The notes: generated by a model from the letters alone, not told the origin. DNA of 64,000 nt from Candidatus Fluviicola riflensis (GCA_002243285.1 CP022585.1:3584641-3648640), one strand, 5' to 3'; positions 41,792-51,842 are shown, counted from the first letter of the stretch. Numbers and translations are program-made.

Positions 41792-42363
41792 ATGGCACAA
41801 CGTTTTTCATTCAACAATTCTATTTCTTCCAATCTGTCGCGCAGTTGTTTTCGCGCGGTCGATAAGTGCCACTTTGAAGTTCCTTCTGTAATTTCGAGTA
41901 AATCACCGATTTCTTTGTGATTGTATCCGTCGATTACATACAAGGTAAAAACATGGGCACTGATAGGTGGTATGGTAGTCAAAAGCTGCATAATGGCCTG
42001 GTAATTCAGCCCTTCTTCGCCGGCGTTGGTCGAGTTATTGGCATACAATTCCAATTCGCGATCAGTGTCTTTTGCAAAAATGAGCGTTTGATGATTCTTG
42101 TTTTTGCGGTATTCATCGATGAGCACATTTACCATGACACGCTTTGACCAGGCTGCATAATTTATTTCCTCCAGATTGATGGCAGCCAAACCGTTGATGA
42201 TTTTCAAAAAGCCATTGTTAAATGCAAAACGCGCATCTTCCTCGTTGGAATAATAACGCATACAAACACTCATGAGTACGCGATACGTATACTCGTAAAG
42301 TTGTTTCTGTGCACGACGATCGTTCTTTGCACATGCTTCCAGTATTTGAGATGTTATGTGCAT
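41788..42363 (-). CDS. ECF-type RNA polymerase sigma factor
   Basis: The ATG at 42363 is preferred (MHITSQILEACAKNDRRAQ) to a frame 13 codons longer. The 191-residue protein has sigma region 2 (YTYRVLMSVCMRYYSNEEDARFAF, then the AAWSKRVMVNVLIDEYRK segment) and region 4 (AHVFTLYVIDGYNHKEIGDLLEITEGTSKWHLS with a helix-turn-helix). It would direct a stress or envelope regulon. The stop overlaps the anti-sigma ATG by 4 bp, so the pair is translationally coupled. Confidence 0.92.
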   Translation of the reverse strand: MHITSQILEACAKNDRRAQKQLYEYTYRVLMSVCMRYYSNEEDARFAFNNGFLKIINGLAAINLEEINYAAWSKRVMVNVLIDEYRKNKNHQTLIFAKDTDRELELYANNSTNAGEEGLNYQAIMQLLTTIPPISAHVFTLYVIDGYNHKEIGDLLEITEGTSKWHLSTARKQLRDRLEEIELLNEKRCAI

Positions 42364-42453
42364 GTAATTTCCAATCGTTCTTATTTGACTTTTCTTTTGC
42401 AATTTAATGAATATTTATAGCTTCATCATTGGCGACTGAAGGTAATAACGTGT

Positions 42454-42461
42454 TATATTTG
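42454..42461 (+). promoter_or_regulatory. TATATTTG -7 element of the SixA-like gene
   Basis: This matches TAnnTTTG, 24 bp before the ATG at 42486. It excludes the in-frame start at 42429. Confidence 0.6.
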
Positions 42462-42485
42462 GAAAGGGTTGGAAAATCGATTAAA

Positions 42486-42974
42486 ATGCTTACACTACAT
42501 ATTATACGGCACGCCAAAACGCATCAGCAATCCTCAACGGGCAAGGATAAAGACCGCGCATTGATGGAAAAAGGTATCGCGCAATCCAATTTACTGGGGA
42601 ATTATCTGCAAACTCACCATATTGAGTTGGGGAAAATGCTTTGTTCTTCAGCCACCCGGACGCGTCAGACAAAATCTATTATTTGCCAGCACCTGGCCGA
42701 ACAATGCTGTGTAGAATACCGCGATAGTTTGTACGCAGCTACTGAATCCGAGTTATTAGCAGAACTGGCAGGTGAAACCGATCCCATTCTTACCATTATC
42801 GGTCATAATGACGGCTTATCAGACCTGGCGAGTTATTGCGCGGATGAATACATCGGGTTGAGTACCTGTGAATTTATCACCATGACTTTTCCATTCAAAA
42901 ACTGGTCACATATCATTCGGGGAACCGGAACTATTCTGCTGCGTTACCGTCCTGAGGTTTTTCTTCCTCATTAG
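42486..42974 (+). CDS. SixA-like histidine phosphatase
   Basis: The 162-residue protein has the histidine phosphatase motif IIRHAKTH (R8, H9 phospho-acceptor) at the N-terminus, a second Arg block in SATRTRQTK and a late His in TIIGHNDGLSD. This fits the small SixA branch, which removes phosphate from phosphohistidine on signalling proteins. Its substrate here is unknown. The 3' end overlaps the convergent rhomboid gene by 44 bp. Confidence 0.85.
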   Translation: MLTLHIIRHAKTHQQSSTGKDKDRALMEKGIAQSNLLGNYLQTHHIELGKMLCSSATRTRQTKSIICQHLAEQCCVEYRDSLYAATESELLAELAGETDPILTIIGHNDGLSDLASYCADEYIGLSTCEFITMTFPFKNWSHIIRGTGTILLRYRPEVFLPH

Positions 42975-43782
42975 TTGTTGAGGGCGTTTTCGGACGAATG
43001 TGATACACGACCTGGTAACCTTCGGTTTGTTGCCTGAACCGCTCTTCCATTGCTAATCGCTGAGCTTCCAAAGCTTCCAGTCGGGCGTTGTACATTCCTT
43101 CCAGATCGGGCGGTTCTATACCGAGTTCTTTTTCCAGTTCGTACTGGTATTTGGGACCTTGTGGTCCTTTTTTACGGTACAAAATAGCGAGCATGACGCC
43201 GATGAACAAACCACTGAGATGCCCTTCCCATGAAACGGCAGCTTTTTGCGGAAAAATTCCCCATACCATACTTCCATACATCAGCACCACGAATAGCGAA
43301 ATGGCCTGCAAGGGTTTATAATGGCGAAAGAATCCGGAAATAAACAGAAAACCAAACAAGGCGTAAATTATGCCGCTCATGCCAATGTGATAAGCGTTTC
43401 CGGCGGCAAATATCCAAACCCCAAGGCCAGTAACCAACCAAGAGATGAAAAACACTTTAAAGGCTATTTCGCGGTAATAATAAATAAGTGTTGCAAAAAG
43501 CAGAAAGATCGGGAATGAGTTGTTGATGATGTGCGAAAAATCGTTCGGAGCATGCAATAATGGCATGAAAATGACTCCTTTCCAGCTTTCCCACACCTGT
43601 GGACGAAGACCGAATTGCACCAGGTCATATCCCGAAACACGTTCCGCCCAAAAGATCACCCACATCAGCACCACCAGTAAAAACGGATAGAGTATAGCCT
43701 CTAATGGCGAACCGAAATGATTGTTTTCTTTTTTCACGGGGATGTTTCGACAAGAATCAAACCGAAGAGTAAAAGATGACAA
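42931..43782 (-). CDS. Rhomboid-family intramembrane serine protease
   Basis: The 283-residue membrane protein has six or more membrane helices and the rhomboid catalytic pair: GMSGIIYALFG with Ser136 and EGHLSG with His188. The oxyanion Asn lies in IINNSFP near residue 88. The C-terminal ~70 residues are soluble and coiled-coil-like (LEALEAQRLAMEERFRQQ). An internal GTG (about codon 16) is an alternative start. It cleaves membrane proteins within the bilayer; substrate unknown. Confidence 0.9.
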   Translation of the reverse strand: MSSFTLRFDSCRNIPVKKENNHFGSPLEAILYPFLLVVLMWVIFWAERVSGYDLVQFGLRPQVWESWKGVIFMPLLHAPNDFSHIINNSFPIFLLFATLIYYYREIAFKVFFISWLVTGLGVWIFAAGNAYHIGMSGIIYALFGFLFISGFFRHYKPLQAISLFVVLMYGSMVWGIFPQKAAVSWEGHLSGLFIGVMLAILYRKKGPQGPKYQYELEKELGIEPPDLEGMYNARLEALEAQRLAMEERFRQQTEGYQVVYHIRPKTPSTTNEEEKPQDGNAAE

Positions 43783-43798
43783 AATGGCGTGAAAAACA

Positions 43799-43823
43799 AA
43801 AGGAGCCTCAACGAAGCTCCTTT
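43799..43823 (-). terminator. Terminator of the PKD adhesin gene
   Basis: Minus-strand stem AAAGGAGC/GCTCCTTT (8 bp, loop 9 nt) followed by TGTTTTT, 23 bp after the stop. Confidence 0.8.
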
Positions 43824-43845
43824 CTTATAATTGAAAAATCAATTC

Positions 43846-46800
43846 TTAATTATTGGTATACAACTGCAGGAATCCTTGTTTCTCGAGTTCTGTGCCGTCT
43901 AATAACGTTGCGTTGAGTTTATAGAAATAAACACCTTCGGTACATTTCTCGCCGCCGTTGTTGGTTCCGTCCCAGAAAACAGTGCCTGTAAGATTTTGTT
44001 TGTCTTGTACTACATTCCCCCAACGATTCAAGATCACGATATCAAATGATTCGAAAATATCGAATGGAAACTCGAAAAGGTCATTTAAACCATCACCGTT
44101 TGATGTTACCACATTCGGCATCGAGAAGTTACCATCTACGTTTACGATCAGTTGGTATTGGTCGATACAGCCCAACGAGTTGACAACGGTAAGTGTAATT
44201 ACCTGCTCACCCGGACTCACGTAATAACTGGAAACCGAACTTCCGTTGGAATTGGTAAACGGAGGCGTATTCGACAAATCCCACGTCCAGCTAATGATTG
44301 GAGCTTGGGAAGAAGTTGATTGGTCATCGAAATAAACAGTGGTTCCCAATTGAACATCTGTTGCACTGGCAGTGAAATAAGCGTCGAGTCCGCTGTCAGG
44401 AATCGTCACTGGATCAAGCGGATAAATCACCTGGCAATCGTTGGAATCATAGATCGACACCGACGGATTGTAAGTCGCCACATTTTCGTATATGTGTGTG
44501 AACAAGGTTGAATCATTGACAATGGTTCCATCGTTCAAATCCCAGACAATTTGGGTCACGTTTTCAGTAGTACCGATATCGAAAATCACATTTTGTCCGC
44601 AACCGTTCAGGTCCTGCGTCCAGCTTGGAGTTGCCGTTGGTCCGAAAATAGTCAGGAAATCAATCAATGTCGTGTCGCTTGTACAACCGTACTCATCCGT
44701 GATCACCAATCCGGCACTGTAAGTTCCCGGAAATACGTAGGTATTGTTCGGCGAGGCCAGCGTTGATGTTTTTCCGTCACCAAAAACCCAGTTCCATGAA
44801 ACAATGTTTCCAAGAGTCAAAGAAAGATCGGTGAAATCGGCAAATACCGGAGGACATGTGAAATCGCCATCAACATTGGTTGCTGCACCATCTAATACGT
44901 AATCTACAATTGCCACCGGAGTGGAAACTGTGATTGGCGTCAGTAGAGTGTCTTTACAGCCATTTACGTCTGTTGTGATCAATAGAATATCATGTGCTGT
45001 ACTTGACGATGCCGGATTGGAAGGTTCATCGAACCAGGTCGTAAAATCGGTTGTAGTCGATTGCGGAGTGTTATCAGTAAACCATTCATAGGAAAGTGGC
45101 CCTGATCCGGTAGAACCGTTCGTGGCTGTAAACACTTCTGCATCACATACCACCGCATCCACAGTAAAACTGGCTACCGGTTTGGTAATCACGATTTGCG
45201 TTGTTGCCGGAGCAGAAACACAACCGAATTCATCTGTTGCAACCAATGAAACCGCAAATGAACCTTCGGTATTGAAGGTATGATCGACAGTTGTTGCAAC
45301 GTTGGTGGTGTTTTGTGTAGAACCATCATCCGGAAAGCTGAAAACAAAACTTTGTAATGGGACACCATTCCCTGCTACCGATGAACCATTGGTAAACGTA
45401 ACCAGGAATGGGACACAACCGGCATTATCACTGGCCAGAATTTGCGCAACAGGTGTTTCCAAAGCCGTCATTGGCGTGAAGGTCTGATCATCTGCACAAC
45501 CAACATTGTTTGTGGCCGTGAGTGTGATGGTAAAGGTTCCTGAATTCGGATAACTGTAACTTGGATTTTGCCCTGAAACCGTTTGTCCGTTACCCATATC
45601 CCAAGAGTATGTACCAAACGGATGCGTTGATGTAGAAGTGGAAAGCATTGTCATTGCCGAGTTTTCGCAAATACTGTCATTTGAAATGGTAAACGAGGCA
45701 ATGGTTTGCGAAATATGAATCACAGCAGTTGTACTGTCTTCGCAGCCCGTTGTATAGTTGTGAATGACCTGCGTAATGGTGTAAGTTCCGTAAGCGCCGT
45801 AATTATGGCTGGTAGTACCAAGGTCAAGATCGTCAAAATCAGGATCATCGAAATTGGTTTGTGTTCCATCTCCCCAACGCCAGATCATATCGGCATCGTC
45901 AGGAATAGCACCGATAATAGATTGGTCATTTACTACTACGTTTACCGGGAAACTTGCAGGATTACAATAAAGTGTCTGAGCCGGCTGGAACCGTGAAATC
46001 GGTGCTTTGATGTAAACCGCATTCGGTTGAATGAGCGTATCAAGGCAACCTCTGAAATTTACGATCAGCTGCACATCGAAATAACCTGTATCGTTCGGAT
46101 AGGAGTAGCTTGGGTTTTCAGTTGAAGCTGTTCCGCCATCGCCAAAGTCCCAGGCATACGTTACTTCAGTCGGATCGTGTGGTGCAAGAATCACACTGAG
46201 GTTAGTGAAATCAATAGATGTTTTGGCACATTCCGGACTTTGATCAATACTGAAATTCACAGCATCAATGTGTCCGACCTGGATGTATTCAACAAGTGTA
46301 TCCGTTCCGACACAACCACTTTGGGTTGTAATTACGAGCGAAACGTCGTACACACCAACCGGGTAATTGTGTACAGGTGGTGTTTCTCCGTTAAAGGTAG
46401 TTCCGTCACCAAATGTCCACACCCAACTTACAATCGGATTCGAAGAAGTGGAAGTTGAAGTGAATTGTACCGAAAGCGGGTCACAACCTTCAGTCACATC
46501 TGCAACAAACGAAGCATCGGGCGGAGTAAGGCTGATATAACTGTTTTGAGAGAATGTTCCGGTACAACCGTTAGCTCCCGTCATTGTTAATGTTACGTTG
46601 TAATTACCATTCGCGGAATACAAGTGTGCCGGAGGATTTTGTCCGTTGAATGTGGAACCGTCACCGAAAGTCCATACAAAGTTAGAACCTGCCGGGCTGT
46701 TATTGGTAAATACTACCGATTGCGGTGCACAACCTGTTGTTGGTACAGCAGTAAATGCGGGAACCGGGCTCGGTAAAATCGTAATTTGTTGTGTTGTATT

Positions 46801-47571
46801 TCCGGAGCAGCCCGAACCTGTGTTTTGGGCTGTGAGTGAAATCGTGTAAGTTCCTGCAGAAGGATACGTTACTGTATTATTCTGACCGGTTGAACTTCCG
46901 GGTGAGCCACCGGGAAATGTCCAGTTCCAGGCATTGACACCAACAGTCGAATTATCACTGATCGTTACCGGAAGGCCTTCGCAGGCTGTTGCAGGAGCGG
47001 TAATTCCCGCCTGGAAGTTGGAAACCACCAATGATTGCGTAATCGTATCCTCGCAACCGAAACTATTGGTCACAATCAACGAAACATTGTAAGTTCCGGC
47101 AGTCGCATAATTCACCACCGCAGGATTTTGCAGCGTTGAGGTTTGTCCGTTGCCAAAGTTCCATTCATAGCTTGTGCCTCCGGATGAGGTGTTATTAAAA
47201 GTTACTCCTACCGGCAATACACAACCGTTGGTAGATGTTGTAAATGACGCAGTAGGCGCCGGATTTACTGTGACATAATTTACTTTTACTTCGGCATCGG
47301 CCTGACCGTTGCTTGCGGTCACTACCAACGTAACCGTGTAAGTTCCGGGAGCGCTGTAAACATGCGACGGGTTTGTTTGGGTCGACGAGTTTCCGTCACC
47401 GAAATCCCAGCCCCAGTTTGTAATCGGTGAACCGCCATTTGTCGATTGATTGACAAATAAAACCGGCGAACCGAGACAAACAGCCGTAGGATTCCCTGTA
47501 AATTGGGCTGTTGGGGGTTGTGCTAAGCAGAATAGTGGAGTTAGAAGGAGGTAGAGGAGTAAATGCTTCAT
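43846..47571 (-). CDS. Large PKD-repeat surface protein with T9SS CHU_C sorting domain
   Basis: The ATG at 47571 opens a signal peptide (MKHLLLYLLLTPLFCLAQ); a frame 18 codons longer is rejected. The 1241-residue product contains about 12 PKD-type repeats recognisable from WxFGDG and NWGWDFGDGNSSTQTNPSHV-like segments spaced every 80-100 residues. The C-terminus (NVVTSNGDGLNDLFEFPF, ILNRWGNVV, GVYFYKLNATL) is a type B sorting domain (CHU_C), so the protein is exported by T9SS and kept at the surface. I infer an adhesin or gliding-motility role; binding targets are unknown. Confidence 0.85.
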   Translation of the reverse strand: MKHLLLYLLLTPLFCLAQPPTAQFTGNPTAVCLGSPVLFVNQSTNGGSPITNWGWDFGDGNSSTQTNPSHVYSAPGTYTVTLVVTASNGQADAEVKVNYVTVNPAPTASFTTSTNGCVLPVGVTFNNTSSGGTSYEWNFGNGQTSTLQNPAVVNYATAGTYNVSLIVTNSFGCEDTITQSLVVSNFQAGITAPATACEGLPVTISDNSTVGVNAWNWTFPGGSPGSSTGQNNTVTYPSAGTYTISLTAQNTGSGCSGNTTQQITILPSPVPAFTAVPTTGCAPQSVVFTNNSPAGSNFVWTFGDGSTFNGQNPPAHLYSANGNYNVTLTMTGANGCTGTFSQNSYISLTPPDASFVADVTEGCDPLSVQFTSTSTSSNPIVSWVWTFGDGTTFNGETPPVHNYPVGVYDVSLVITTQSGCVGTDTLVEYIQVGHIDAVNFSIDQSPECAKTSIDFTNLSVILAPHDPTEVTYAWDFGDGGTASTENPSYSYPNDTGYFDVQLIVNFRGCLDTLIQPNAVYIKAPISRFQPAQTLYCNPASFPVNVVVNDQSIIGAIPDDADMIWRWGDGTQTNFDDPDFDDLDLGTTSHNYGAYGTYTITQVIHNYTTGCEDSTTAVIHISQTIASFTISNDSICENSAMTMLSTSTSTHPFGTYSWDMGNGQTVSGQNPSYSYPNSGTFTITLTATNNVGCADDQTFTPMTALETPVAQILASDNAGCVPFLVTFTNGSSVAGNGVPLQSFVFSFPDDGSTQNTTNVATTVDHTFNTEGSFAVSLVATDEFGCVSAPATTQIVITKPVASFTVDAVVCDAEVFTATNGSTGSGPLSYEWFTDNTPQSTTTDFTTWFDEPSNPASSSTAHDILLITTDVNGCKDTLLTPITVSTPVAIVDYVLDGAATNVDGDFTCPPVFADFTDLSLTLGNIVSWNWVFGDGKTSTLASPNNTYVFPGTYSAGLVITDEYGCTSDTTLIDFLTIFGPTATPSWTQDLNGCGQNVIFDIGTTENVTQIVWDLNDGTIVNDSTLFTHIYENVATYNPSVSIYDSNDCQVIYPLDPVTIPDSGLDAYFTASATDVQLGTTVYFDDQSTSSQAPIISWTWDLSNTPPFTNSNGSSVSSYYVSPGEQVITLTVVNSLGCIDQYQLIVNVDGNFSMPNVVTSNGDGLNDLFEFPFDIFESFDIVILNRWGNVVQDKQNLTGTVFWDGTNNGGEKCTEGVYFYKLNATLLDGTELEKQGFLQLYTNN

Positions 47572-47640
47572 GTTTTGTCGCGTTAATTCAATTACAGCTT
47601 TCCAATAATAAGAAAAGAAAAGCACTTTTCTTGCTAATCA

Positions 47641-47680
47641 TTTAAATTTAACTCACAGTAAACCTGAGTTAATGTTTAAA
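47641..47680. repeat. AT-rich inverted repeat between metH and the PKD gene
   Basis: TTTAAA-TT-TAACTC (47641-47654) is matched by GAGTTA-ATG-TTTAAA (47666-47680). It could act as a weak bidirectional terminator; no clean T-tract. Confidence 0.4.
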
Positions 47681-47712
47681 TTTTAACGCTGTAATACTTA
47701 ATAAACGCACGT

Positions 47713-50382
47713 TTAATCATTTAGGTTGCTTCCCAACCATCGTCTCATTTCGGCTAAATCGATATGTTTTCGACGAGCAATATCTTCCACCTGTTCATTG
47801 GTGATTTTACCAAGACCAAAATATTTGGAATCCGGATGTGCAAAATACCAGCCCGAAACAGATGAAGCAGGCCACATAGCGAGGGTTTCTGTTAGTGAAA
47901 CGCCACTCACTTCCGTTGCATTCAGGATTCTGAACAAGCCTGGTTTTTCGGTATGATCAGGACAAGCTGGATAACCGGGTGCCGGTCTGATTCCGCGGTA
48001 TTTTTCCTGGATTAATTCTGAATTATCGAGTGTTTCGTCAGGCGCGTAGCCCCATTTCTGCTTACGCACATAAGCGTGCATGTATTCCGCGAATGCTTCC
48101 GCCAAACGATCAGCAAGTGCTTTGAGTAATATGGATGAATAATCGTCGTGATCGTCTTCAAAGCGTTGAACGTGTTCGTCGATTCCATGGCCGGTTGTGA
48201 CCACAAAACCACCAATGTAATCTTTCACGCCGCTTTCCTTCGGAGCGATAAAATCGGAAAGTGCCAGGTTGGGCTGACCCGAAACTTTGGTGGTTTGCTG
48301 ACGCAGAGTATGTTGAATGTTGATGACCTCAGAGCGGGTTTCATCAGCATAAATTTCGATATCATCTCCCACACTATTTGCAGGGAAAATTCCCACAACG
48401 GCTTTTGCAACCAGCCATTTTTCGTCGATGAGTTTTTTCAGCATGGCTTGTGCATCGGCAAAAAGTTCCGTTGCCTGCGCTCCGACAACCTCATCGGTCA
48501 GAATATTCGGGTAACGGCCATGCAATTCCCAGGTTTGGAAAAAAGGTGTCCAATCAATGTAATCCACCAGTTTTTCAAGTGGGAAATGTTCAAAGGTTTG
48601 TGTTCCCAATTCTTTCGGAGCCGAAACCGTCGATTCATCAAAAGTCAATTGTAGTTTATTGGCCTGAGCTGCGGCCAACGACAACAATTGTTTCGCCCCA
48701 CGGTGTTTTTCATGGTGTTCGCGCAAACGGGTGTATTCGAGTTTGAGATCTTCTACAAACTGTCCTTTTTTATGTCCGAGCAATTGTTCAACAACCGTTA
48801 CAGAACGCGAAGCATCCAACACATGAACGGTTTGTCCGCGCTCATAACTTTGTTCGATTTTCACAGCTGTGTGTACTTTTGAAGTTGTCGCACCGCCAAT
48901 TAGTAACGGAATATCCAGTTGGGCGCGTTCCATTTCTTTGGCAACGTAAACCATTTCATCGAGTGAAGGTGTAATCAAACCGCTGAGTCCGATTACGTGT
49001 GCCTTGTGTTCGATCGCCGCCTGGATGATCTTGTCGGCTGGAACCATTACTCCCAAATCAATCACTTCATAGTTATTACAACCGAGCACAACACCCACAA
49101 TATTCTTCCCGATATCGTGTACATCGCCTTTCACAGTTGCCATGATGATTCTTCCGGCAGTTTCGCTTTTTCCGCCTTTTTCTTCTTCGATAAACGGTAA
49201 TAAATAAGCAACCGCTTTTTTCATCACACGTGCCGATTTCACGACCTGAGGCAGGAACATTTTTCCGCTTCCGAACAAATCCCCCACCACGTTCATTCCA
49301 TCCATCAATGGACCTTCAATTACTTCAATCGGGCGCTTGAACTGGTGACGACATTCTTCCACATCTTCGTCGATGTAATCCACAATTCCTTTTACCAAAG
49401 CATGCGAAAGCCGTTCATTTACCAGAGCGCTGCGCCATTCCAGTTCCACTTCTTTTTTCTTCTCTTCGCCTTTGAAACTTTCGGCAAAATCGAGTAAACG
49501 CTCGGTTGCATCAGGACGACGATTGAGGATCACATCTTCGATAAACACCAGCAATTGTTTGTCGATGTCGTCATAGATTTCCAGCATAGACGGATTCACA
49601 ATTCCCATGTCCATACCTTGCTGAATGGCATAATATAAGAACACGGAATGCATGGCTTCGCGCACCGCATTGTTTCCACGAAACGAGAACGAAACATTGG
49701 AAACACCGCCGCTTACATGAGCGCCTTTGAGATTTTCACGAATCCATTTGGTGGCTTTGAAAAAGTCGAGCGCGTTGTTATTATGCTCTTCCATTCCGGT
49801 GGCAACGGGGAAAATATTCGGGTCGAAAATAATGTCTTGTGGCGGGAAATTTACTTTGTCGACCAATGTGCGGTAGGAACGTTCACAAATTTCGATGCGT
49901 CGTTCGTAACTGTCAGCCTGACCCTTTTCATCAAAGGCCATTACCACCACAGCTGCACCGAAACGCTTGATCTTTTTGGCTTGCGCGATAAAGTTCTCTT
50001 CACCTTCCTTGAGTGAAATAGAGTTCACAATTCCTTTTCCCTGGATGCATTTGAGTCCGGCTTCGATGATTTCCCATTTGGAACTATCGATCATGACCGG
50101 AACACGTGCGATATCGGGTTCGGCGGCAATCAGGTTCAGAAATTTCACCATGGCTTCTTTGCCATCGATCATTCCTTCATCCATATTGATATCGATGATT
50201 TGCGCTCCGCCTTCTACCTGTTCGCGTGCTACGGAAAGCGCAGCTTCGAAATCATTGTCACGGATCATGCGCAAAAAAGCACGCGACCCTGTCACATTGG
50301 TACGCTCACCGATATTGATAAAGTTACTTTCAGGGGTTACTGTGATGGCTTCTAAGCCGGATAATCTCAACAAATTACTCAT
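47713..50382 (-). CDS. metH: Methionine synthase, C-terminal subunit (folate-, cobalamin- and AdoMet-binding domains)
   Basis: The 889-residue protein is the C-terminal portion of cobalamin-dependent methionine synthase. It has the methyltetrahydrofolate-binding TIM barrel (residues ~1-300; [16 protein letters not shown]), the cobalamin cap, the B12-binding Rossmann domain with the lower ligand His in [11 protein letters not shown] (residues ~412-422, after GGKSETAGR), and the AdoMet-dependent activation domain (residues ~570-889; [15 protein letters not shown]). The homocysteine-binding domain is encoded by the upstream gene. The ATG overlaps its stop by 4 bp. Confidence 0.95.
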   Translation of the reverse strand: MSNLLRLSGLEAITVTPESNFINIGERTNVTGSRAFLRMIRDNDFEAALSVAREQVEGGAQIIDINMDEGMIDGKEAMVKFLNLIAAEPDIARVPVMIDSSKWEIIEAGLKCIQGKGIVNSISLKEGEENFIAQAKKIKRFGAAVVVMAFDEKGQADSYERRIEICERSYRTLVDKVNFPPQDIIFDPNIFPVATGMEEHNNNALDFFKATKWIRENLKGAHVSGGVSNVSFSFRGNNAVREAMHSVFLYYAIQQGMDMGIVNPSMLEIYDDIDKQLLVFIEDVILNRRPDATERLLDFAESFKGEEKKKEVELEWRSALVNERLSHALVKGIVDYIDEDVEECRHQFKRPIEVIEGPLMDGMNVVGDLFGSGKMFLPQVVKSARVMKKAVAYLLPFIEEEKGGKSETAGRIIMATVKGDVHDIGKNIVGVVLGCNNYEVIDLGVMVPADKIIQAAIEHKAHVIGLSGLITPSLDEMVYVAKEMERAQLDIPLLIGGATTSKVHTAVKIEQSYERGQTVHVLDASRSVTVVEQLLGHKKGQFVEDLKLEYTRLREHHEKHRGAKQLLSLAAAQANKLQLTFDESTVSAPKELGTQTFEHFPLEKLVDYIDWTPFFQTWELHGRYPNILTDEVVGAQATELFADAQAMLKKLIDEKWLVAKAVVGIFPANSVGDDIEIYADETRSEVINIQHTLRQQTTKVSGQPNLALSDFIAPKESGVKDYIGGFVVTTGHGIDEHVQRFEDDHDDYSSILLKALADRLAEAFAEYMHAYVRKQKWGYAPDETLDNSELIQEKYRGIRPAPGYPACPDHTEKPGLFRILNATEVSGVSLTETLAMWPASSVSGWYFAHPDSKYFGLGKITNEQVEDIARRKHIDLAEMRRWLGSNLND

Positions 50383-51380
50383 ACTGTTTCAGCAAGTGTT
50401 CTCGGTGCGTATTTAGGTGCCAGCTCGGCCATTTTACGGATGTGAGCCGGGGTTGTTCCACAACAGCCACCAATGATATTGATAATGCCTTCGCGAAGGA
50501 ATTCTTCTATTTGTTCGCCCATCATTTCGGCGGTTTCATCGTATTGGCCAAATTCGTTGGGCAAACCCGCATTCGGGTGAGCGCTCACAGCAAACGGTGC
50601 CTGATTGGCTAAAATTTGTAAATAAGGACGCATCATGGAAGCTCCCAGGGCGCAATTCAAACCGATACTTAACAACGGCATGTGTTGTACCGAAACCAGG
50701 AACGCATCAGTGGTTTGTCCGGTAAGTGTTCGTCCGGATTGATCGGTGATTGTTCCAGAAACCATGATTGGTAAACGCACACCACGCGCTTCGTATACTT
50801 CATCAATCGCATACAAAGCCGCTTTGGCATTGAGCGTATCAAAAACTGTTTCCACGAGCAAAATATCGCAACCACCATCCATTAAGGCATTTGTTTGTTC
50901 GGTGTAGGCCACCACTAATTCATCAAAGGTAATCCCACGAAATCCCGGGTCGTTTACATCAGGTGAAATGGAAGCTGTGCGGTTGGTAGGCCCGATAGAA
51001 CCTGCTACAAAACGCGGTTTATCCGGATTGAGCGCTGTGAATTCGTCACATACCTCTTTCGCAATTTTAGCACTGTGGAAGTTGATATCGTAGACGTATT
51101 TTTCCAGATGATAATCAGCCTGCGCGACGGTGGTTCCTGAAAAGGTGTTCGTTTCAATGATATCGGCACCAGCTTCGAGGTATTCGCGGTGAATCTGAGC
51201 AATAATTTCAGGACGTGTCAATGACAACAAATCGTTGTTTCCCTTCAGCGGATGCGGATGATCTTCGAACCAGCCTTTGCGAAAATCTTCTTCTTCGAGC
51301 GGGTAGCGCTGAATCATGGTTCCCATTGCTCCGTCGAGAACAAGAATGCGTTTTTTAAGAATGTCTGTAATATGCTCCAT
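50379..51380 (-). CDS. metH: Methionine synthase, N-terminal homocysteine-binding subunit
   Basis: The 333-residue protein is the homocysteine methyltransferase domain of Met[21 protein letters not shown] near the start, [15 protein letters not shown], and the zinc-binding Cys motifs LNCALGA (one Cys) and [12 protein letters not shown] (two Cys) in the C-terminal half. The split into two coupled genes (4-bp overlap) is common in Bacteroidota. It is controlled by a SAM-I riboswitch directly upstream. Confidence 0.94.
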   Translation of the reverse strand: MEHITDILKKRILVLDGAMGTMIQRYPLEEEDFRKGWFEDHPHPLKGNNDLLSLTRPEIIAQIHREYLEAGADIIETNTFSGTTVAQADYHLEKYVYDINFHSAKIAKEVCDEFTALNPDKPRFVAGSIGPTNRTASISPDVNDPGFRGITFDELVVAYTEQTNALMDGGCDILLVETVFDTLNAKAALYAIDEVYEARGVRLPIMVSGTITDQSGRTLTGQTTDAFLVSVQHMPLLSIGLNCALGASMMRPYLQILANQAPFAVSAHPNAGLPNEFGQYDETAEMMGEQIEEFLREGIINIIGGCCGTTPAHIRKMAELAPKYAPRTLAETV

Positions 51381-51440
51381 AGTTATATGCGTAATTGGTT
51401 TGCAACTATGAAGGAGCGGAAGTGAAATACTTCAGTAACT
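51378..51440 (-). promoter_or_regulatory. Putative translational expression platform of the SAM riboswitch
   Basis: The start codon is inside an inverted repeat: CATAGTT (minus strand, 51410-51404) pairs with AACTATG (51384-51378), the latter containing the AUG of metH. AGTTACTGAAG (51440-51430) can instead pair with CTTCATAGTT (51413-51404) with one bulged base. That pairing would free the start codon and uses the 3' side of aptamer stem P1, so ligand-bound P1 would favour the closed form. Inferred from base pairing only. Confidence 0.6.
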
Positions 51441-51542
51441 ACTTATCTTTTCAGCCGTTGGCTAATTGGATTTGGCACCTATTCCGCGAGCGGAGGTTGC
51501 CAAGGTTTCACAGGGCCTATCCCTCCACCTTTCTTCATAAGT
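51441..51542 (-). ncRNA. SAM-I riboswitch (S-box) aptamer
   Basis: On the minus strand the segment matches the S-box consensus: P1 ACTTAT ... ATAAGT, then the AGAAAGGTGGAGGGA-type block, GGCCCTGTGAAACC, TTGGCAACC, and AGGTGCCAAATCC in the J3/4 region, closed by AGATAAG. It binds S-adenosylmethionine and regulates the downstream metH genes, normally turning them off when SAM is abundant. It lies 60 nt before the metH start. No terminator follows, so regulation is probably translational. Confidence 0.95.
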
Positions 51543-51564
51543 TGTCAAAAACAAAGAACTGAGG

Positions 51565-51572
51565 CAAATATA
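51565..51572 (-). promoter_or_regulatory. TATATTTG -7 element of the metH operon
   Basis: This matches TAnnTTTG on the minus strand, 22 bp before the riboswitch. Confidence 0.7.
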
Positions 51573-51664
51573 CGGAGTTTGGTTGAGAAACGATATAGTT
51601 TTTACGTTTTATACGTTTGTTGGTTCTTTGGTTTCTTTGCTGCCGGAAATTAAATGCCTCTACA

Positions 51665-51825
51665 CGTCCCGTAGGGACGAAATATGGTAGCAGAAATATA
51701 GCATTATGAACATCCATGCCGTAGGTATGGGACATCGCAAACCATGTAATGAGAATGTCTTACCCCTACGGGGTAATAGTTCCGATAATCATTTCTTTGT
51801 TACCATATTTCGTCCCTACGGGACG
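51665..51825. repeat. Palindromic element with perfect 25-bp terminal inverted repeats
   Basis: CGTCCCGTAGGGACGAAATATGGTA-type left arm (51665-51689) and its exact complement (51801-51825) flank a core with small internal hairpins, including ATGCCGTAGGTATGGGA (about 51716-51732) and ACCCCTACGGGGTA (51763-51776). It lies between metH and the DUF5686 gene. Elements of this wording are scattered in Bacteroidota genomes. No transposase is present. Confidence 0.85.
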
Positions 51826-51842
51826 CTGGAAATCAAGTATAG

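Noticed and set aside
51535..51735. 66-codon minus-strand frame near the repeat upstream of metH
   Set aside because: It overlaps the riboswitch promoter and the palindromic element; composition is that of the repeat.
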